Assembly (NCBI GenBank): GCA_050245915.1
Contig: JBFWWZ010000006.1
Coordinates: forward strand, 26,915-90,914
Length of the DNA stretch: 64,000 bases
Direction of reading: 5' to 3'
DNA from: JBDSKH01 sp050245915
Lineage (GTDB): Bacteria; Actinomycetota; Actinomycetes; Actinomycetales; Microbacteriaceae
Under the pieces are notes generated by a model. That model saw nothing but the letters and a program-made list of their open reading frames with translations, searched no databases and had not been told where the DNA came from. The translations under genes and the position numbers were made by a program. Numbering within the stretch: position 1 is the first letter of the stretch; every line of letters begins with the position of its first letter. Shown here piece by piece: positions 34,792-43,436 of the stretch.

Positions 34792-35225
34792 AGCGACAGC
34801 CCCTTCCGTGACGTCACGGGACGCGCCTCGAATGGATCTCGTCCGAAAGGGTCGAGCGCGGGCTCATCGAGGGCGGGAGCCGGATGCCATGCGATCCGCC
34901 CCGAATGCTGAGACGCCTCATCGACGGCGCGCTCGGCCTGGCCGACGAGGGCAGCCGCGCGGCGCAGAGCAGTCGCGGCAGCGTCGGCCTCGATCAGCCC
35001 GCCGCTGCGGTCGCCGCTGTCGAGGAACGCTCCGTCCTGGTGGCGAACGTGCGTCGCCGCAACCTGCTCCAGCACTTGCTCTAGCGAGCGCAGTGTCCCC
35101 AGAAGCTCTCCGACCACAAGGTAGGTGTCCGCGGGCTCAGCGAAAGTTCGAGTTGCGTGCGCGAGCGCTCGCACAGCCTCGCGAGCATCCGCCGCGTCCT
35201 CGACGGGGTTGCTGAAGGTCGGCAT
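34788..35225 (-). CDS. Hypothetical helical protein of the transfer operon
   Basis: 145 aa from an ATG at 35225. It is predominantly alpha-helical with probable coiled-coil stretches (ADAREAVRALAHATRTFAEP, LGTLRSLEQVLEQVAATHVR, ATALRRAAALVGQAERAVDE) and no membrane segment. It overlaps the VirB4-like GTG by 4 nt (GTGA). Similar small helical genes are common at this position in actinobacterial ICEs, but I recognise no named family. Confidence 0.7.
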   Translation of the reverse strand: MPTFSNPVEDAADAREAVRALAHATRTFAEPADTYLVVGELLGTLRSLEQVLEQVAATHVRHQDGAFLDSGDRSGGLIEADAAATALRRAAALVGQAERAVDEASQHSGRIAWHPAPALDEPALDPFGRDPFEARPVTSRKGLSL

Positions 35226-35257
35226 CACTACTCCTTGCGGTGTCGATGGAGGGGGCG

Positions 35258-36724
35258 TCACAGGTCTCGGCAGAGCGGCAGGGCGGCGACCGCGAAGGCG
35301 CTGGCCTGCTGGCCGACAAGCCGGCGCGTCTCGCAGGACGCCTGCACAGCGGCTTGCTCGATGGCCGCGGCGGCAGCATCCAGTTCGTCGATCGTGGGCG
35401 CGGACACGGAGATGAGGCCGGTGTAGCGGAGCACGCCGTGCCCCGAGGTGAGGTCGGACTCCTGCTGGAGCACATCCTGATATTCGGCCGTGCGCGAGGC
35501 ATCCTCGACCTGGCCGATCTTGGCGCGCTGAGTGGCGTCGGAGAGCAGTCCGACCTTCTTCTTCCGCAGGTCGCGTGCTGCGATGTCGGCGCGAACCGGG
35601 GTGCAGATGAGCGAGAACGTGCGCTGCACGCCCGAGGTGAGCAGGAGCGGCGCGAGGAATCCGGGAAACACCTGCGAACGCGGCCACTCGGAGAGCCAGA
35701 GCACCGTGTGGTGCGCGGAGTCGGTGCGCACGCGATCCCAGCTCTCGGCCACCGCGACTGGCCCCGCGGTGGCGAGGGAACGCCCGACATCGGCATGCCG
35801 CTCAAGTGCGGGCGCGGCAGCCGGGTCATAAGCGGAGCGCAGGATGACCGCGACCTCGCCAGGCTCGAGCCAACCGGTCGCGGTAAGGTCCGCAGCGCGC
35901 AGCGCCGAGACAAGGGTGGTCATCTCCTGCCGCAGCACCGCGGCCGCTCCACGGATGCCGCTGCCCGCGGAGCGGATCTGTCGCGCCGAGGCGCTCATGT
36001 CGAGCGCAATCGAGATGGTGGTCGCGTGGCGCTCGCCGGCAGGCCCCGCACGCTCGATCAACTCCCGATAAGTGGTCGCGGGCCAGGAGCCATCGTCTGT
36101 GCCGTGCCTGGCCCACCACTCCGCGAGGCCGGTTCCGGAGTCCGGCAGCGTGCGTTCGCAGACCTGAAGCCGGGCAACGCGTCCCGAGCGGCAGACAGTG
36201 GCGAGCACTCGACCCCAGCCGTTGACTCGTCGCTCCTGCTCGCCCGGATCGAGCAGCACGAACGCCGGGTGCGTCAGCCCCAGCACCGCGGTCACCGTCT
36301 GGGCATGTGGGTCATGCACCATCGCGGCGCCCGTCTCGGGATCTACCCACTCGCGCAACGCCGTCGCATCGCCGGGGAGCGCGAGCGTGCCCACAGGCCG
36401 CGGCTTGATGACGCGGCGGCGGAAGATCAGCTGCCCGGCGGTGCTCCGCCAAATCCAGCGGGACACGATGGGCAACCAGTCCACGAGCCTGCGCCTCGCC
36501 ACCGAGACGATGGCGAGCAGCAGGCAGGTGAGCCAGATCGGCGATGTCCAGACCAGCCCCATGCCCCCGTCCGTGTAGATCGTCGCGACGACGGTGACCA
36601 CGCCTATCCCCAGCACGATCAACTGCGAGATCGAAAGCCCCAGCAATACGCCACGGTGCGCGAGGCGCGAGAACTGCACGGGGGAGAGCTGCTGGCCGGG
36701 GGCCGGTGGATGCTCGGTTGCCAT
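35258..36724 (-). CDS. SCO6880-family T4SS membrane protein
   Basis: 488 aa. Two or three N-terminal membrane helices (VLLGLSISQLIVLGIGVVTV, IWLTCLLLAIVSVARRRLVDW) are followed by a soluble domain resembling the N-terminal half of VirB4 (HATTISIALDMSASARQIRS). The split of VirB4 into an SCO6880-type membrane/N-terminal part and a separate ATPase is the regular layout in actinobacterial conjugation operons. It is 3 nt from the TrbL-like gene upstream. Confidence 0.85.
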   Translation of the reverse strand: MATEHPPAPGQQLSPVQFSRLAHRGVLLGLSISQLIVLGIGVVTVVATIYTDGGMGLVWTSPIWLTCLLLAIVSVARRRLVDWLPIVSRWIWRSTAGQLIFRRRVIKPRPVGTLALPGDATALREWVDPETGAAMVHDPHAQTVTAVLGLTHPAFVLLDPGEQERRVNGWGRVLATVCRSGRVARLQVCERTLPDSGTGLAEWWARHGTDDGSWPATTYRELIERAGPAGERHATTISIALDMSASARQIRSAGSGIRGAAAVLRQEMTTLVSALRAADLTATGWLEPGEVAVILRSAYDPAAAPALERHADVGRSLATAGPVAVAESWDRVRTDSAHHTVLWLSEWPRSQVFPGFLAPLLLTSGVQRTFSLICTPVRADIAARDLRKKKVGLLSDATQRAKIGQVEDASRTAEYQDVLQQESDLTSGHGVLRYTGLISVSAPTIDELDAAAAAIEQAAVQASCETRRLVGQQASAFAVAALPLCRDL

Positions 36725-36727
36725 CTG

Positions 36728-38047
36728 CTACCCCTTCCGTGGCGTGACAGGCGCAGCCGACCGCGGCTGAGGAGGGGGTGGCGCGGAGGCGTGGGCCTGG
36801 CCGGCGGCAGACCCGCCGACCGCGGCACCAGCCTTCGGTCCGGCGGTCGCCGCGGCCTTGACGACTTGCGCACCGACGACCGCGGCTGCCGCAGGCCCCG
36901 CCGCCGCACCTCCGGCTCCCGCCGCGCCTCCCGAAGCAGCGGCTCCGCCGCCGGAAGCCGCCGCTCCGCCACCGGCGCCTGCGGCTCCAGCACCGCCGCT
37001 CGTTGCTCCGCCCACGGCCGGCGCACTACTCGGCGCGGGAGGAGTCCCGCCGCCGCTCCCGCCCTGTCCGTCGAGTACGGACTTCGCGGCATTCGGCGAT
37101 GCCTTCACCGGAAGAGGGATGGGCCGGTTGAGCGACGACTTCGCTTCCTGCTCGCTCGACATCGCGTGGTACATGTCAAAGCCGACGAACGAGATGAACT
37201 TGTACGTCAGGTACGGAGCGAACCCCGCAATGAACATCAGCACGACGCCCGAGATCGGGTCGCTGATCGAGGCCAGGTCCAGGTCGATGGGTGCGCTGAT
37301 CTGGCCGATGGCGACGAGGAACACAACGACGATGACGAGCTTCGAGAAGATGAGCGCAACAACGAACGCCGCCCACCTCGCGAACCATCCCTTTGCGGCG
37401 TCCCAGGTGAATCCGGCGAGTGCGATGGGGGCGAAAACGATGGCCACCAGCAACAGGGCCTTGCGGATGAGCAACGTGAACCAGAGGATGCCCGCCCCAG
37501 TGATGGCAAGTCCGGCGAGGAAGATCGTGATGATCGCACCGACACCGGGCGACGCGATGTTGATCGTGGCCAGGCCCGCGGCGAGCAGCGCGATGCGGTC
37601 GCCGATGCCCTCCATCGTGTTGCCGGTGGCCTGCACGATGCCGATCGCGAGTTGATCGGTGACTTCCAGCAGCGTGGCGGTGAGCGTGATGGCGACGAAC
37701 GAGCCGAGCACCGACTTGGCGAGGCCAACTCCCGCGCGCGAAAGTGCCATCGGATCTCGATGTACGAGACCCGTGATGAGCTGAAGGCAGAAGAAGACGA
37801 GCATGACGAAGATCGCCACCCCGAACAGCACGTTGTAGACCGCGACGTACTGGGTTCCGGTTACGTCGACGAGCGTCGTCGTGTCGAATACTGTCCACAC
37901 CGACTCGAACAGCCAGGCCGCTGCCTGACCCATCGCTTGTGCGAGCCATTCGAACGGCGCGGCAACGAGCGACGCCGTTCCTTCACCCACGGCGTCGCAC
38001 ACAGACGCGATGACGGGCACATCACAGACACTTGTCGGCTCAGCCAT
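36728..38047 (-). CDS. TrbL/VirB6-like polytopic conjugation protein
   Basis: 439 aa. Residues 70-290 contain six or so membrane helices (VAVYNVLFGVAIFVMLVFFC, VGAIITIFLAGLAITGAGIL, ALLLVAIVFAPIALAGFTW). The C-terminal 110 residues are a low-complexity Ala/Gly/Pro tail (SAPAVGGATSGGAGAAGAGG) that is probably disordered in the cytoplasm. This matches the VirB6/TrbL channel subunit of Gram-positive T4SSs, with the long tail frequent in actinobacteria. Confidence 0.85.
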   Translation of the reverse strand: MAEPTSVCDVPVIASVCDAVGEGTASLVAAPFEWLAQAMGQAAAWLFESVWTVFDTTTLVDVTGTQYVAVYNVLFGVAIFVMLVFFCLQLITGLVHRDPMALSRAGVGLAKSVLGSFVAITLTATLLEVTDQLAIGIVQATGNTMEGIGDRIALLAAGLATINIASPGVGAIITIFLAGLAITGAGILWFTLLIRKALLLVAIVFAPIALAGFTWDAAKGWFARWAAFVVALIFSKLVIVVVFLVAIGQISAPIDLDLASISDPISGVVLMFIAGFAPYLTYKFISFVGFDMYHAMSSEQEAKSSLNRPIPLPVKASPNAAKSVLDGQGGSGGGTPPAPSSAPAVGGATSGGAGAAGAGGGAAASGGGAAASGGAAGAGGAAAGPAAAAVVGAQVVKAAATAGPKAGAAVGGSAAGQAHASAPPPPQPRSAAPVTPRKG

Positions 38048-38065
38048 TTCAACTCGCTCGCGGCG

Positions 38066-38335
38066 CTAGACCGACTGGCCGACGGTCCAGAAGAAGTTGA
38101 CCAGGGTGACGGATGCCCCGCAGATGACCGCCGCACCGCACGAGACGAGCACGCCGACCTTCCCACGACCGGCGAGATGCGGATTCGAGCTGTTCGCCCC
38201 GTAGCCCCACACCACCGCCGAGATGATGAGCGCGAGAACGGCGAGGATGAGCCCCACCGTCATGGCCGCGCCGACGATGACGCGGAGCTGCTCGATGCCG
38301 GGCAACCCGTCGGTATTGGGGTCGATGTCGATCAC
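38066..38335 (-). CDS. DUF6112-like small membrane protein (copy 2)
   Basis: 89 aa if the GTG at 38335 (GGAG 10 nt upstream) is the start; an in-frame start at 38389 gives 107 aa with an unconvincing basic extension. Two membrane helices, VGAAMTVGLILAVLALIISA and VGVLVSCGAAVICGASVTLV, flank a short polar loop with GANSSNPHLAGRG. The size and topology resemble VirB2-type pilin or channel subunits; DUF6112 proteins are found in this position in actinobacterial ICEs. Confidence 0.75.
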   Translation of the reverse strand: MIDIDPNTDGLPGIEQLRVIVGAAMTVGLILAVLALIISAVVWGYGANSSNPHLAGRGKVGVLVSCGAAVICGASVTLVNFFWTVGQSV

Positions 38336-38404
38336 GGTGTGTGTGCTCCTTCGGCAGGCGAGAGACGCCCTCAGCCAATAGGTGCGCACGCTGTCCCGAC
38401 TGCG

Positions 38405-38671
38405 TCAGATGCTTGCCCCGAGACCGAGCAGGAAGTTGATCCAGGTGACGCCGAGGCCGGCGAGCGCGGCAGCGCCGATGGAGACGAAGAACCCGGTGCG
38501 CGCGCGGACAGCAGAAGAGACGTTGCCGTTCGCCGACGAGATCGCCCAGACCGTGGCGCTGATGACGAGCATGAGCACGGCGATGATGAGCACGATGGTC
38601 AGCAGCGCGCCGACGATGGCGCGCAGTTCTGCCTGACCGCCCACGGCTCCGAAATCGGGGAACACGTCCAT
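38405..38671 (-). CDS. DUF6112-like small membrane protein (copy 1)
   Basis: 88 aa from the ATG at 38671, 1 nt after the M23 gene stop. Two membrane helices (ALLTIVLIIAVLMLVISATV, TGFFVSIGAAALAGLGVTWI) with a polar loop SSANGNVSSAVRAR. It is a paralogue of the next gene: same length, same helix-loop-helix layout and matching positions of ELRAIVGA/QLRVIVGA and V(T/N)xxNF(L/F). Tandem duplication of a pilin-like subunit is likely. Confidence 0.75.
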   Translation of the reverse strand: MDVFPDFGAVGGQAELRAIVGALLTIVLIIAVLMLVISATVWAISSANGNVSSAVRARTGFFVSIGAAALAGLGVTWINFLLGLGASI

Positions 38672-38672
38672 G

Positions 38673-39842
38673 TCATGCCGCCATCTGTGCTGAGCAGAGC
38701 GCCGCGGTGCTCGCGGCGTCCAGGGTTTGTACTCCGTGCGCGATGAGCCACGGTTCGGCATCAACGGCGGCGGCATTCGAGCCGCCTGGCCGGATCTCGA
38801 AATGCAAGTGGGCTCCGGTCGACTTCCCCGCCGAGCCGACGTTGCCGATGTGTTGCCCGGCAACTACGCGATCCCCGACGCTGACGAGAACCCCGCTCGG
38901 CCACATGTGGGCGTATGCGGAGGCGATGCGCTCTCCGCCGATGGTGTGTTCGATGATGATGAGGTTGCCGTAGGTGCCGGACGGCCCCGCGAAAGTGACC
39001 ACGCCGTCGGCGAGCGCCAGGATTGCCGTGCCTTCGTCAGTCGCCCAGTCAGTTCCCGAGTGAAACGCGCGCTTACCCGTGTAAGGATCATCGCGCCAGC
39101 CGTAGTCGCTCGTGTTGACCCATGTCCCCCTTGGCAGCGGGAAGACGATGGCCGTCGTCTCCGGTACGTTGCCGAGCGGGGCACCACCCGGTGTGGTTTC
39201 GGTTCGTCGGGTGAGGGCCGCGAGGATCGCCTCGGCGACCGGCTGGTTGTCCTGGTAGCGGTCGGGATATGCCGAGACCTCGACCGCCTGCGCTGCTTCG
39301 CCCGGGTCGAGGCTTTGCCAGTCGGGGATGTCGAGCAGCCCACGCGGCGACGGGTAGTTCGGGCCGCTCGATCCGCCAAAGAAGGCGCGCGCCTGGAAGG
39401 TCGGATTCATCAACTCCGCGACAGCGCCCCACCCTGCGCTCGGCCGCATCTGAAACAGCCCGAGCGAGTCATCGTCGCTGCCTTCTCCGTCGTTCGGAAA
39501 GGCGCTTGACTCTGGAACGGCTGCCGAGTTTGCGAGCATCCGAAGTCGCGACTCGGTGAGAGCGGCCATGAGAGCGATGACGATGCCAGCGCGTCCCACG
39601 CCCTCTGTCTGCGCCCCGACCGTGACGATGGTTGCTGCGTGAGTGAGCTGCTGATGGTCGAGGGTCACCGCCACACCCGACCGCGTTGTGGCGGCGAGTG
39701 ACTCGGGGATCTGCCCGACAATGAGCGAGCTCGATGAGAGGCACGCACCGAAGACTGCGGGTGACACGAGCAGACCCACTCCGACCAGACTCACGGGTAG
39801 CAGCGCGATGAGCGTGGCGGTGGCGACGAGAAGCTTCTTCAT
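38673..39842 (-). CDS. Cell-wall hydrolase: lysozyme-like plus M23 peptidase
   Basis: 389 aa from the ATG at 39842. The order is an N-terminal membrane anchor (LLVATATLIALLPVSLVGVG), a helical transglycosylase-like region (ALMAALTESRLRMLANS, SLGLFQMRPSAGWG), and a C-terminal M23/LytM domain with HSGTDWA, the GNVGSAGKSTGAHLHFE block and zinc-site His residues. It probably opens peptidoglycan for the conjugation channel, the VirB1 role. It acts outside the membrane. Confidence 0.87.
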   Translation of the reverse strand: MKKLLVATATLIALLPVSLVGVGLLVSPAVFGACLSSSSLIVGQIPESLAATTRSGVAVTLDHQQLTHAATIVTVGAQTEGVGRAGIVIALMAALTESRLRMLANSAAVPESSAFPNDGEGSDDDSLGLFQMRPSAGWGAVAELMNPTFQARAFFGGSSGPNYPSPRGLLDIPDWQSLDPGEAAQAVEVSAYPDRYQDNQPVAEAILAALTRRTETTPGGAPLGNVPETTAIVFPLPRGTWVNTSDYGWRDDPYTGKRAFHSGTDWATDEGTAILALADGVVTFAGPSGTYGNLIIIEHTIGGERIASAYAHMWPSGVLVSVGDRVVAGQHIGNVGSAGKSTGAHLHFEIRPGGSNAAAVDAEPWLIAHGVQTLDAASTAALCSAQMAA

Positions 39843-39852
39843 GGGGTGCCGA

Positions 39853-40524
39853 TCAGCGAAGGGGGTTATCCAGCTCGGACAAGCGCAGCGCGCGGCAGGT
39901 GTCGAAGGTCGGCGCGCAAGTGATGAACACGGTGAACGCGACATCGTGGGAGCTGGTCACCGGCTCGGTGCCATTGATGCCTTCGCGTTGCCGGGTGCCG
40001 GTGATCGTGTAGGCGATGGTTCCGGCAAGGATTTGCCCCTCGGATGCCTGCTCTAGTGCCGTCGCCCACTCGTCGGGCACGAAGACCTCGTTGATGTCGA
40101 GCCACTGGCGAGTCTGCATCGTGCGGAGTTGCGCCCAAGCTTCAGCGGTGGGGAGATACGTGCGCACGTCCGAGGCGAGCCCGGCAGTCTCGTTGCCCGA
40201 CGGGTCGCCCACATCCACGATGACTTGCGCGTAGTCGGTGGGTCCGAAGTCGGTCGCGGTGTCCCAGGTGAACAGCGCGGTGGCGAGAGCGCGGGCGAGG
40301 GTCTCGGGATCGTCGGACTCGCGGATGGCAGGTGGTGTGCTCGAGGTCGGCGGTGGTGTGCTCGTGGCCGCGCCTGCAGGATCGACCGCGATCCCGCTCG
40401 GTGACGGCCCGGAGCGAGGACCGAGCAGCAGCCCGTAAAGCCCCACTCCGATGAGCACGGCGAGCGCCGCGGCCCCGACGATCAAGAGGATCATGAGGCG
40501 ACGTGGGAATCGGGTTTGCGGCAT
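39853..40524 (-). CDS. Membrane-anchored T4SS accessory protein
   Basis: 223 aa from the ATG at 40524, which shares 1 nt with the ParB stop. A single N-terminal helix (LMILLIVGAAALAVLIGVGL) is followed by a Pro/Thr/Ser linker and an extracytoplasmic domain (DDPETLARALATALFTWDT, ILAGTIAYTITGTRQREG) containing two cysteines (TCAPTFDTC). The topology fits VirB8/TcpC-like bridge proteins, but sequence similarity is not clear enough to assert it. Confidence 0.65.
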   Translation of the reverse strand: MPQTRFPRRLMILLIVGAAALAVLIGVGLYGLLLGPRSGPSPSGIAVDPAGAATSTPPPTSSTPPAIRESDDPETLARALATALFTWDTATDFGPTDYAQVIVDVGDPSGNETAGLASDVRTYLPTAEAWAQLRTMQTRQWLDINEVFVPDEWATALEQASEGQILAGTIAYTITGTRQREGINGTEPVTSSHDVAFTVFITCAPTFDTCRALRLSELDNPLR

Positions 40525-41513
40525 CAGGCACTCTCCTTGGCGAGACGCTGGCGGGCGGCACGAGCGGCGCGGGCCGCGTCGAAGAAGCGGACAGTGGCGT
40601 CGAGGATCGTCTCGATGTGCTGCCACTGGTGGTCGCTCAACGCCGCGGCAACCTCGCCGGGGTCGTAGTGGGACCACCAATGATCGAGGTCGTTCCAGGT
40701 GAGCGCGAATGCGCGCACCGGATAGCGAACGGGCACGGACGTCGACAGTTGCGTCGGAGCCGCGCCGCGCTTGCGCCCTTGCTTCGCGCGTTCCAGCGCC
40801 TCTTGCGCGAGCATCTCCAGTTCGCCGGGCGGCTCGGGTTCCTCCTGCGGGATCGCCAGCATGGCGATTGTCCGGGCGTGCGCGGCGGTGATCGACGCGC
40901 CGCGGTCGATCGCGTCGAGTTCGGATCGAGCGAAGCTGCGCACGTCCTCCGGCTGCCGAGCGTCGTTGACGATCCGCTGGAGGTCATTGATCTGCTCCAG
41001 GCTCGTGTAGGACTTTCGGCCTGTGACCATGAGCGCTGCGTGTGCGCGGGACTTGCCGAGACCGCCGATCGGCGGTGGTGCCGTCACGGCACCACCGTTC
41101 GTCCCGGAGATCTTCTCGCCCGCGCCGAACTGCGTCGCTGCTTGGCGACGGGCGGCGTCCTCAGCCATGAGGGCCTTCAGCTCGCGGTAGAGAGCCGCGG
41201 CCTCAGTCTGCGTGAACGGCTTGTGCAGCACGTTGTCGGCCTGCTCCGCCATGAGCCTTTGGAGCCGGTCGCTGATCCCAGAGCGCACGAAGACATTGAC
41301 CTTCTTGTGACCGAGCTGGCGTAGCGCGGCGAGTCGGCGCGCACCGCACACGAGTACCCCATCTGGCGTGACGGTCGGCGGCTGGAGCAGCCCGTCACGT
41401 TCAATGGACGCGGCGAGCGCGTCGATGTCGCCCAGCTCAACACGATGACGGCTGCCGACAACGATGGAGTCGATGGTGCGCTCCAGCTCGATGTGCCCTG
41501 TGCTCGCACCCAT
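40524..41513 (-). CDS. ParB/Spo0J-like nuclease-fold protein
   Basis: 329 aa. The N-terminus is a ParB/sulfiredoxin-fold domain (ELGDIDALAASIERDGLLQP, VCGARRLAALRQLGHKKVNV) and the centre a KorB/ParB-type HTH (FTQTEAAALYRELKALMAED, GLGKSRAHAALMVTGRKS). In the conserved GERR motif the Glu is replaced (GARR). No parA is seen nearby, so a canonical segregation role is uncertain; regulation or element maintenance is possible. Confidence 0.8.
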   Translation of the reverse strand: MGASTGHIELERTIDSIVVGSRHRVELGDIDALAASIERDGLLQPPTVTPDGVLVCGARRLAALRQLGHKKVNVFVRSGISDRLQRLMAEQADNVLHKPFTQTEAAALYRELKALMAEDAARRQAATQFGAGEKISGTNGGAVTAPPPIGGLGKSRAHAALMVTGRKSYTSLEQINDLQRIVNDARQPEDVRSFARSELDAIDRGASITAAHARTIAMLAIPQEEPEPPGELEMLAQEALERAKQGRKRGAAPTQLSTSVPVRYPVRAFALTWNDLDHWWSHYDPGEVAAALSDHQWQHIETILDATVRFFDAARAARAARQRLAKESA

Positions 41514-41516
41514 GCC

Positions 41517-42347
41517 TCAGCTCACTCCCGCCGGCAGAGGCGCGTTCAGGCCCAGGAGCAGCACGAGGTCGTCATCGGTGAGCAGCGCACGCAGGGGCTC
41601 GCCGACGAGAAGGCGGAACAGCACGCCGCGGCCGACGGCGGTGTGTGCCTGATCGGGATCGGTGTTGCCGAGGATTGCGCGAAGCAGCGCACTCCAACTT
41701 GACGATGACAGATCGAGTACCGCCCGAGCGTGCCGGTCTCGCCGCAACGACTCCGCGGCGCTCGCGCGCGAAGGCGCTGCGCCGAGCCGGGTGCATATGT
41801 GCTCCACCGCTGCGCGAGCGGTCTGCTCCGGCCAATCGAGCAGCGTGAGCAGCTTGATCGCGTCCTCGACGGCACGGACGACGCCGGTCGCCTCCTCGTG
41901 CGGCTCGCTTCCGCCTTCACCTGCGGGTGCGACGTGCAGCGCCTCGTGGTAGTCGGTGAGCGGGTTCTCCCGGTCGCTGAACCGCTCGGGGTCGTGGAAG
42001 CCGCTGTACTGCGGCCTCCGGGCCTGATGCGTCGAGCACAGCAGTCCGTTGCCTCGTTCCTCGGCGATCAGCGTGACCTGTACGGCGCGAGTGACGACAG
42101 CCCAAGGATCTTCGGCGTTACGCACGGACGAGGTGCGCATCGCGTCGAACGCGGCGCTCGCCGCCTCCCAGGGATCAAGGCCATGCTTGCGTGCGAGGCC
42201 CGCGTACCGCCCCGCTGTGTACTCCATGAGCGCCGTGACATCCACGTTGCGCCGCCACGCGCTGTCGCCCTCGTCGTGCAGCCGCTTCAGGAGCGCGCGC
42301 AGTCCTTCCGGTGTGCGGAAGGACGAGGGGGCGACGAGTGCAGACAT
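41517..42347 (-). CDS. Conserved hypothetical protein of the transfer operon
   Basis: 276 aa from the ATG at 42347. It is mostly helical and soluble (FRTPEGLRALLKRLHDEGDS, LDPWEAASAAFDAMRTSSVR), with a middle linker rich in Glu/Gly and a C-terminal block ILGNTDPDQAHTAVGRGVL. The C-terminal half, with two helical repeats around an Arg-rich segment, might bind DNA, but I recognise no family. It is 3 nt upstream of the ParB-like gene. Confidence 0.65.
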   Translation of the reverse strand: MSALVAPSSFRTPEGLRALLKRLHDEGDSAWRRNVDVTALMEYTAGRYAGLARKHGLDPWEAASAAFDAMRTSSVRNAEDPWAVVTRAVQVTLIAEERGNGLLCSTHQARRPQYSGFHDPERFSDRENPLTDYHEALHVAPAGEGGSEPHEEATGVVRAVEDAIKLLTLLDWPEQTARAAVEHICTRLGAAPSRASAAESLRRDRHARAVLDLSSSSWSALLRAILGNTDPDQAHTAVGRGVLFRLLVGEPLRALLTDDDLVLLLGLNAPLPAGVS

Positions 42348-42354
42348 GGTGCGG

Positions 42355-42798
42355 TCAGAGACGTCGCAGCGGGTCGCGGCTGACGGAGGGCTCGTGCGCA
42401 GGTGACTGCCCGAAAGCGGAGAGCGGAGCGAGGCCCTTGGCGCGTGCCCGAACACCGGGCCGGGTCACAGGTGTTGCCTGCGCGGACGCCTGCCGATGTT
42501 CATCTATGCGCCGCGCCAGATCGGTGCGGAGGTCGATGCCGCGGCCGATGATCCGACCCGAAGCGGAGGGCAGTAGGTCGGTCGGTCGTACCCATACCAC
42601 CTGGCTACGGTTGTGCTCGGCTCGCAGTCGATCCGTCAGCGACGTGCCCGTGGAGGAGACGGTTGTGGGGCGGGACGGGTCGCCGTGGCGCGCCAGGGCC
42701 GACACGTTCGTCGTTGCTTCGTCGCGGTGCTGTTCGGCGGCACGTCGAGCGGCTGCAGCCGCTCGTTCGCGCTCCGCCTCCAATGTCTCGTCGTTCAC
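42355..42798 (-). CDS. Hypothetical protein
   Basis: 147 aa from a GTG overlapping the DUF2637 stop (GTGA). The N-terminus is an Ala/Arg/Glu-rich helix (LEAERERAAAAARRAAEQHR), the rest polar with QVVWVRPTDLLPSASGRIIG and a basic tail. It resembles small mobilisation accessory proteins in composition only; no family was recognised. Confidence 0.6.
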   Translation of the reverse strand: MNDETLEAERERAAAAARRAAEQHRDEATTNVSALARHGDPSRPTTVSSTGTSLTDRLRAEHNRSQVVWVRPTDLLPSASGRIIGRGIDLRTDLARRIDEHRQASAQATPVTRPGVRARAKGLAPLSAFGQSPAHEPSVSRDPLRRL

Positions 42799-43436
42799 GG
42801 CGCGCCCCCTTCCGGTGTGGCGACGAGGGTGGGCGGTGCCAGCCAGCGACCGACCGTGGACGGATGCACCCCGGTCGCACGAGCGATGGCCTTGTTCGTC
42901 ATTCCGTCCTCCTTCATCCGCAGTGCGAGTTCTCTAGGAGCAAGGTGTGCAAGTGCTTCCGCGGGGACGTATCCGACTGCGCTCGATACCGCTCCGGCGG
43001 TCTGCACCGAAGGTTCCGAGCGGAACCGACGTGTGAGCACAACCGTCAAGTGCGTCACCGCCAGCAGCACGAGCGGCGGCACCGCGGCAACTGATCCAGC
43101 GAGTACTGATGGAACGTCCGCGTCGGCAGCGACGACCGCGTGGATCGCGTTCGCGGCAACCGAGACCGCCGCCGCAGCAGCGAGCAGCAGCCACGGATAC
43201 CAGGCGGCGCGCTGCCCCGCGAGGGCGACTACGGACACGGTTGCGACGACGATGATTCCGTCCACGATGAGCGGCCATGCCCACGCCTGGCTCTCGTCGA
43301 TGCCGGAGCGTCGTGCGAGGTCGGCGAGCGACGTGAAAGACAGCCAGAACGCGGCTGCGGCGATGAACACGGTCCCGGTCACTGCCGTCCAGACGGCGAG
43401 ACGCCCGCGCGGCGACTGCACCTCGCTGGGGATCAC
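42795..43436 (-). CDS. DUF2637 (SpdB-like) membrane protein with HTH tail
   Basis: 213 aa from a GTG overlapping the prim-pol stop. Four membrane helices (AVTGTVFIAAAAFWLSF, AWAWPLIVDGIIVVATVSVV, YPWLLLAAAAAVSVAANAIH, SVAAVPPLVLLAVTHLTVVL) match DUF2637, known from Streptomyces plasmid spread proteins. The C-terminus is an HTH (MTNKAIARATGVHPSTVGRW). The membrane-plus-HTH combination suggests tethering of element DNA at the membrane. Confidence 0.85.
   Translation of the reverse strand: MIPSEVQSPRGRLAVWTAVTGTVFIAAAAFWLSFTSLADLARRSGIDESQAWAWPLIVDGIIVVATVSVVALAGQRAAWYPWLLLAAAAAVSVAANAIHAVVAADADVPSVLAGSVAAVPPLVLLAVTHLTVVLTRRFRSEPSVQTAGAVSSAVGYVPAEALAHLAPRELALRMKEDGMTNKAIARATGVHPSTVGRWLAPPTLVATPEGGAP

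Noticed and set aside
35240..38746. A 1168-codon open frame antisense to the SCO6880-like and TrbL-like genes
   Set aside because: Composition is low-complexity Arg/Asp/Gly; both underlying genes on the other strand have membrane helices and family motifs.
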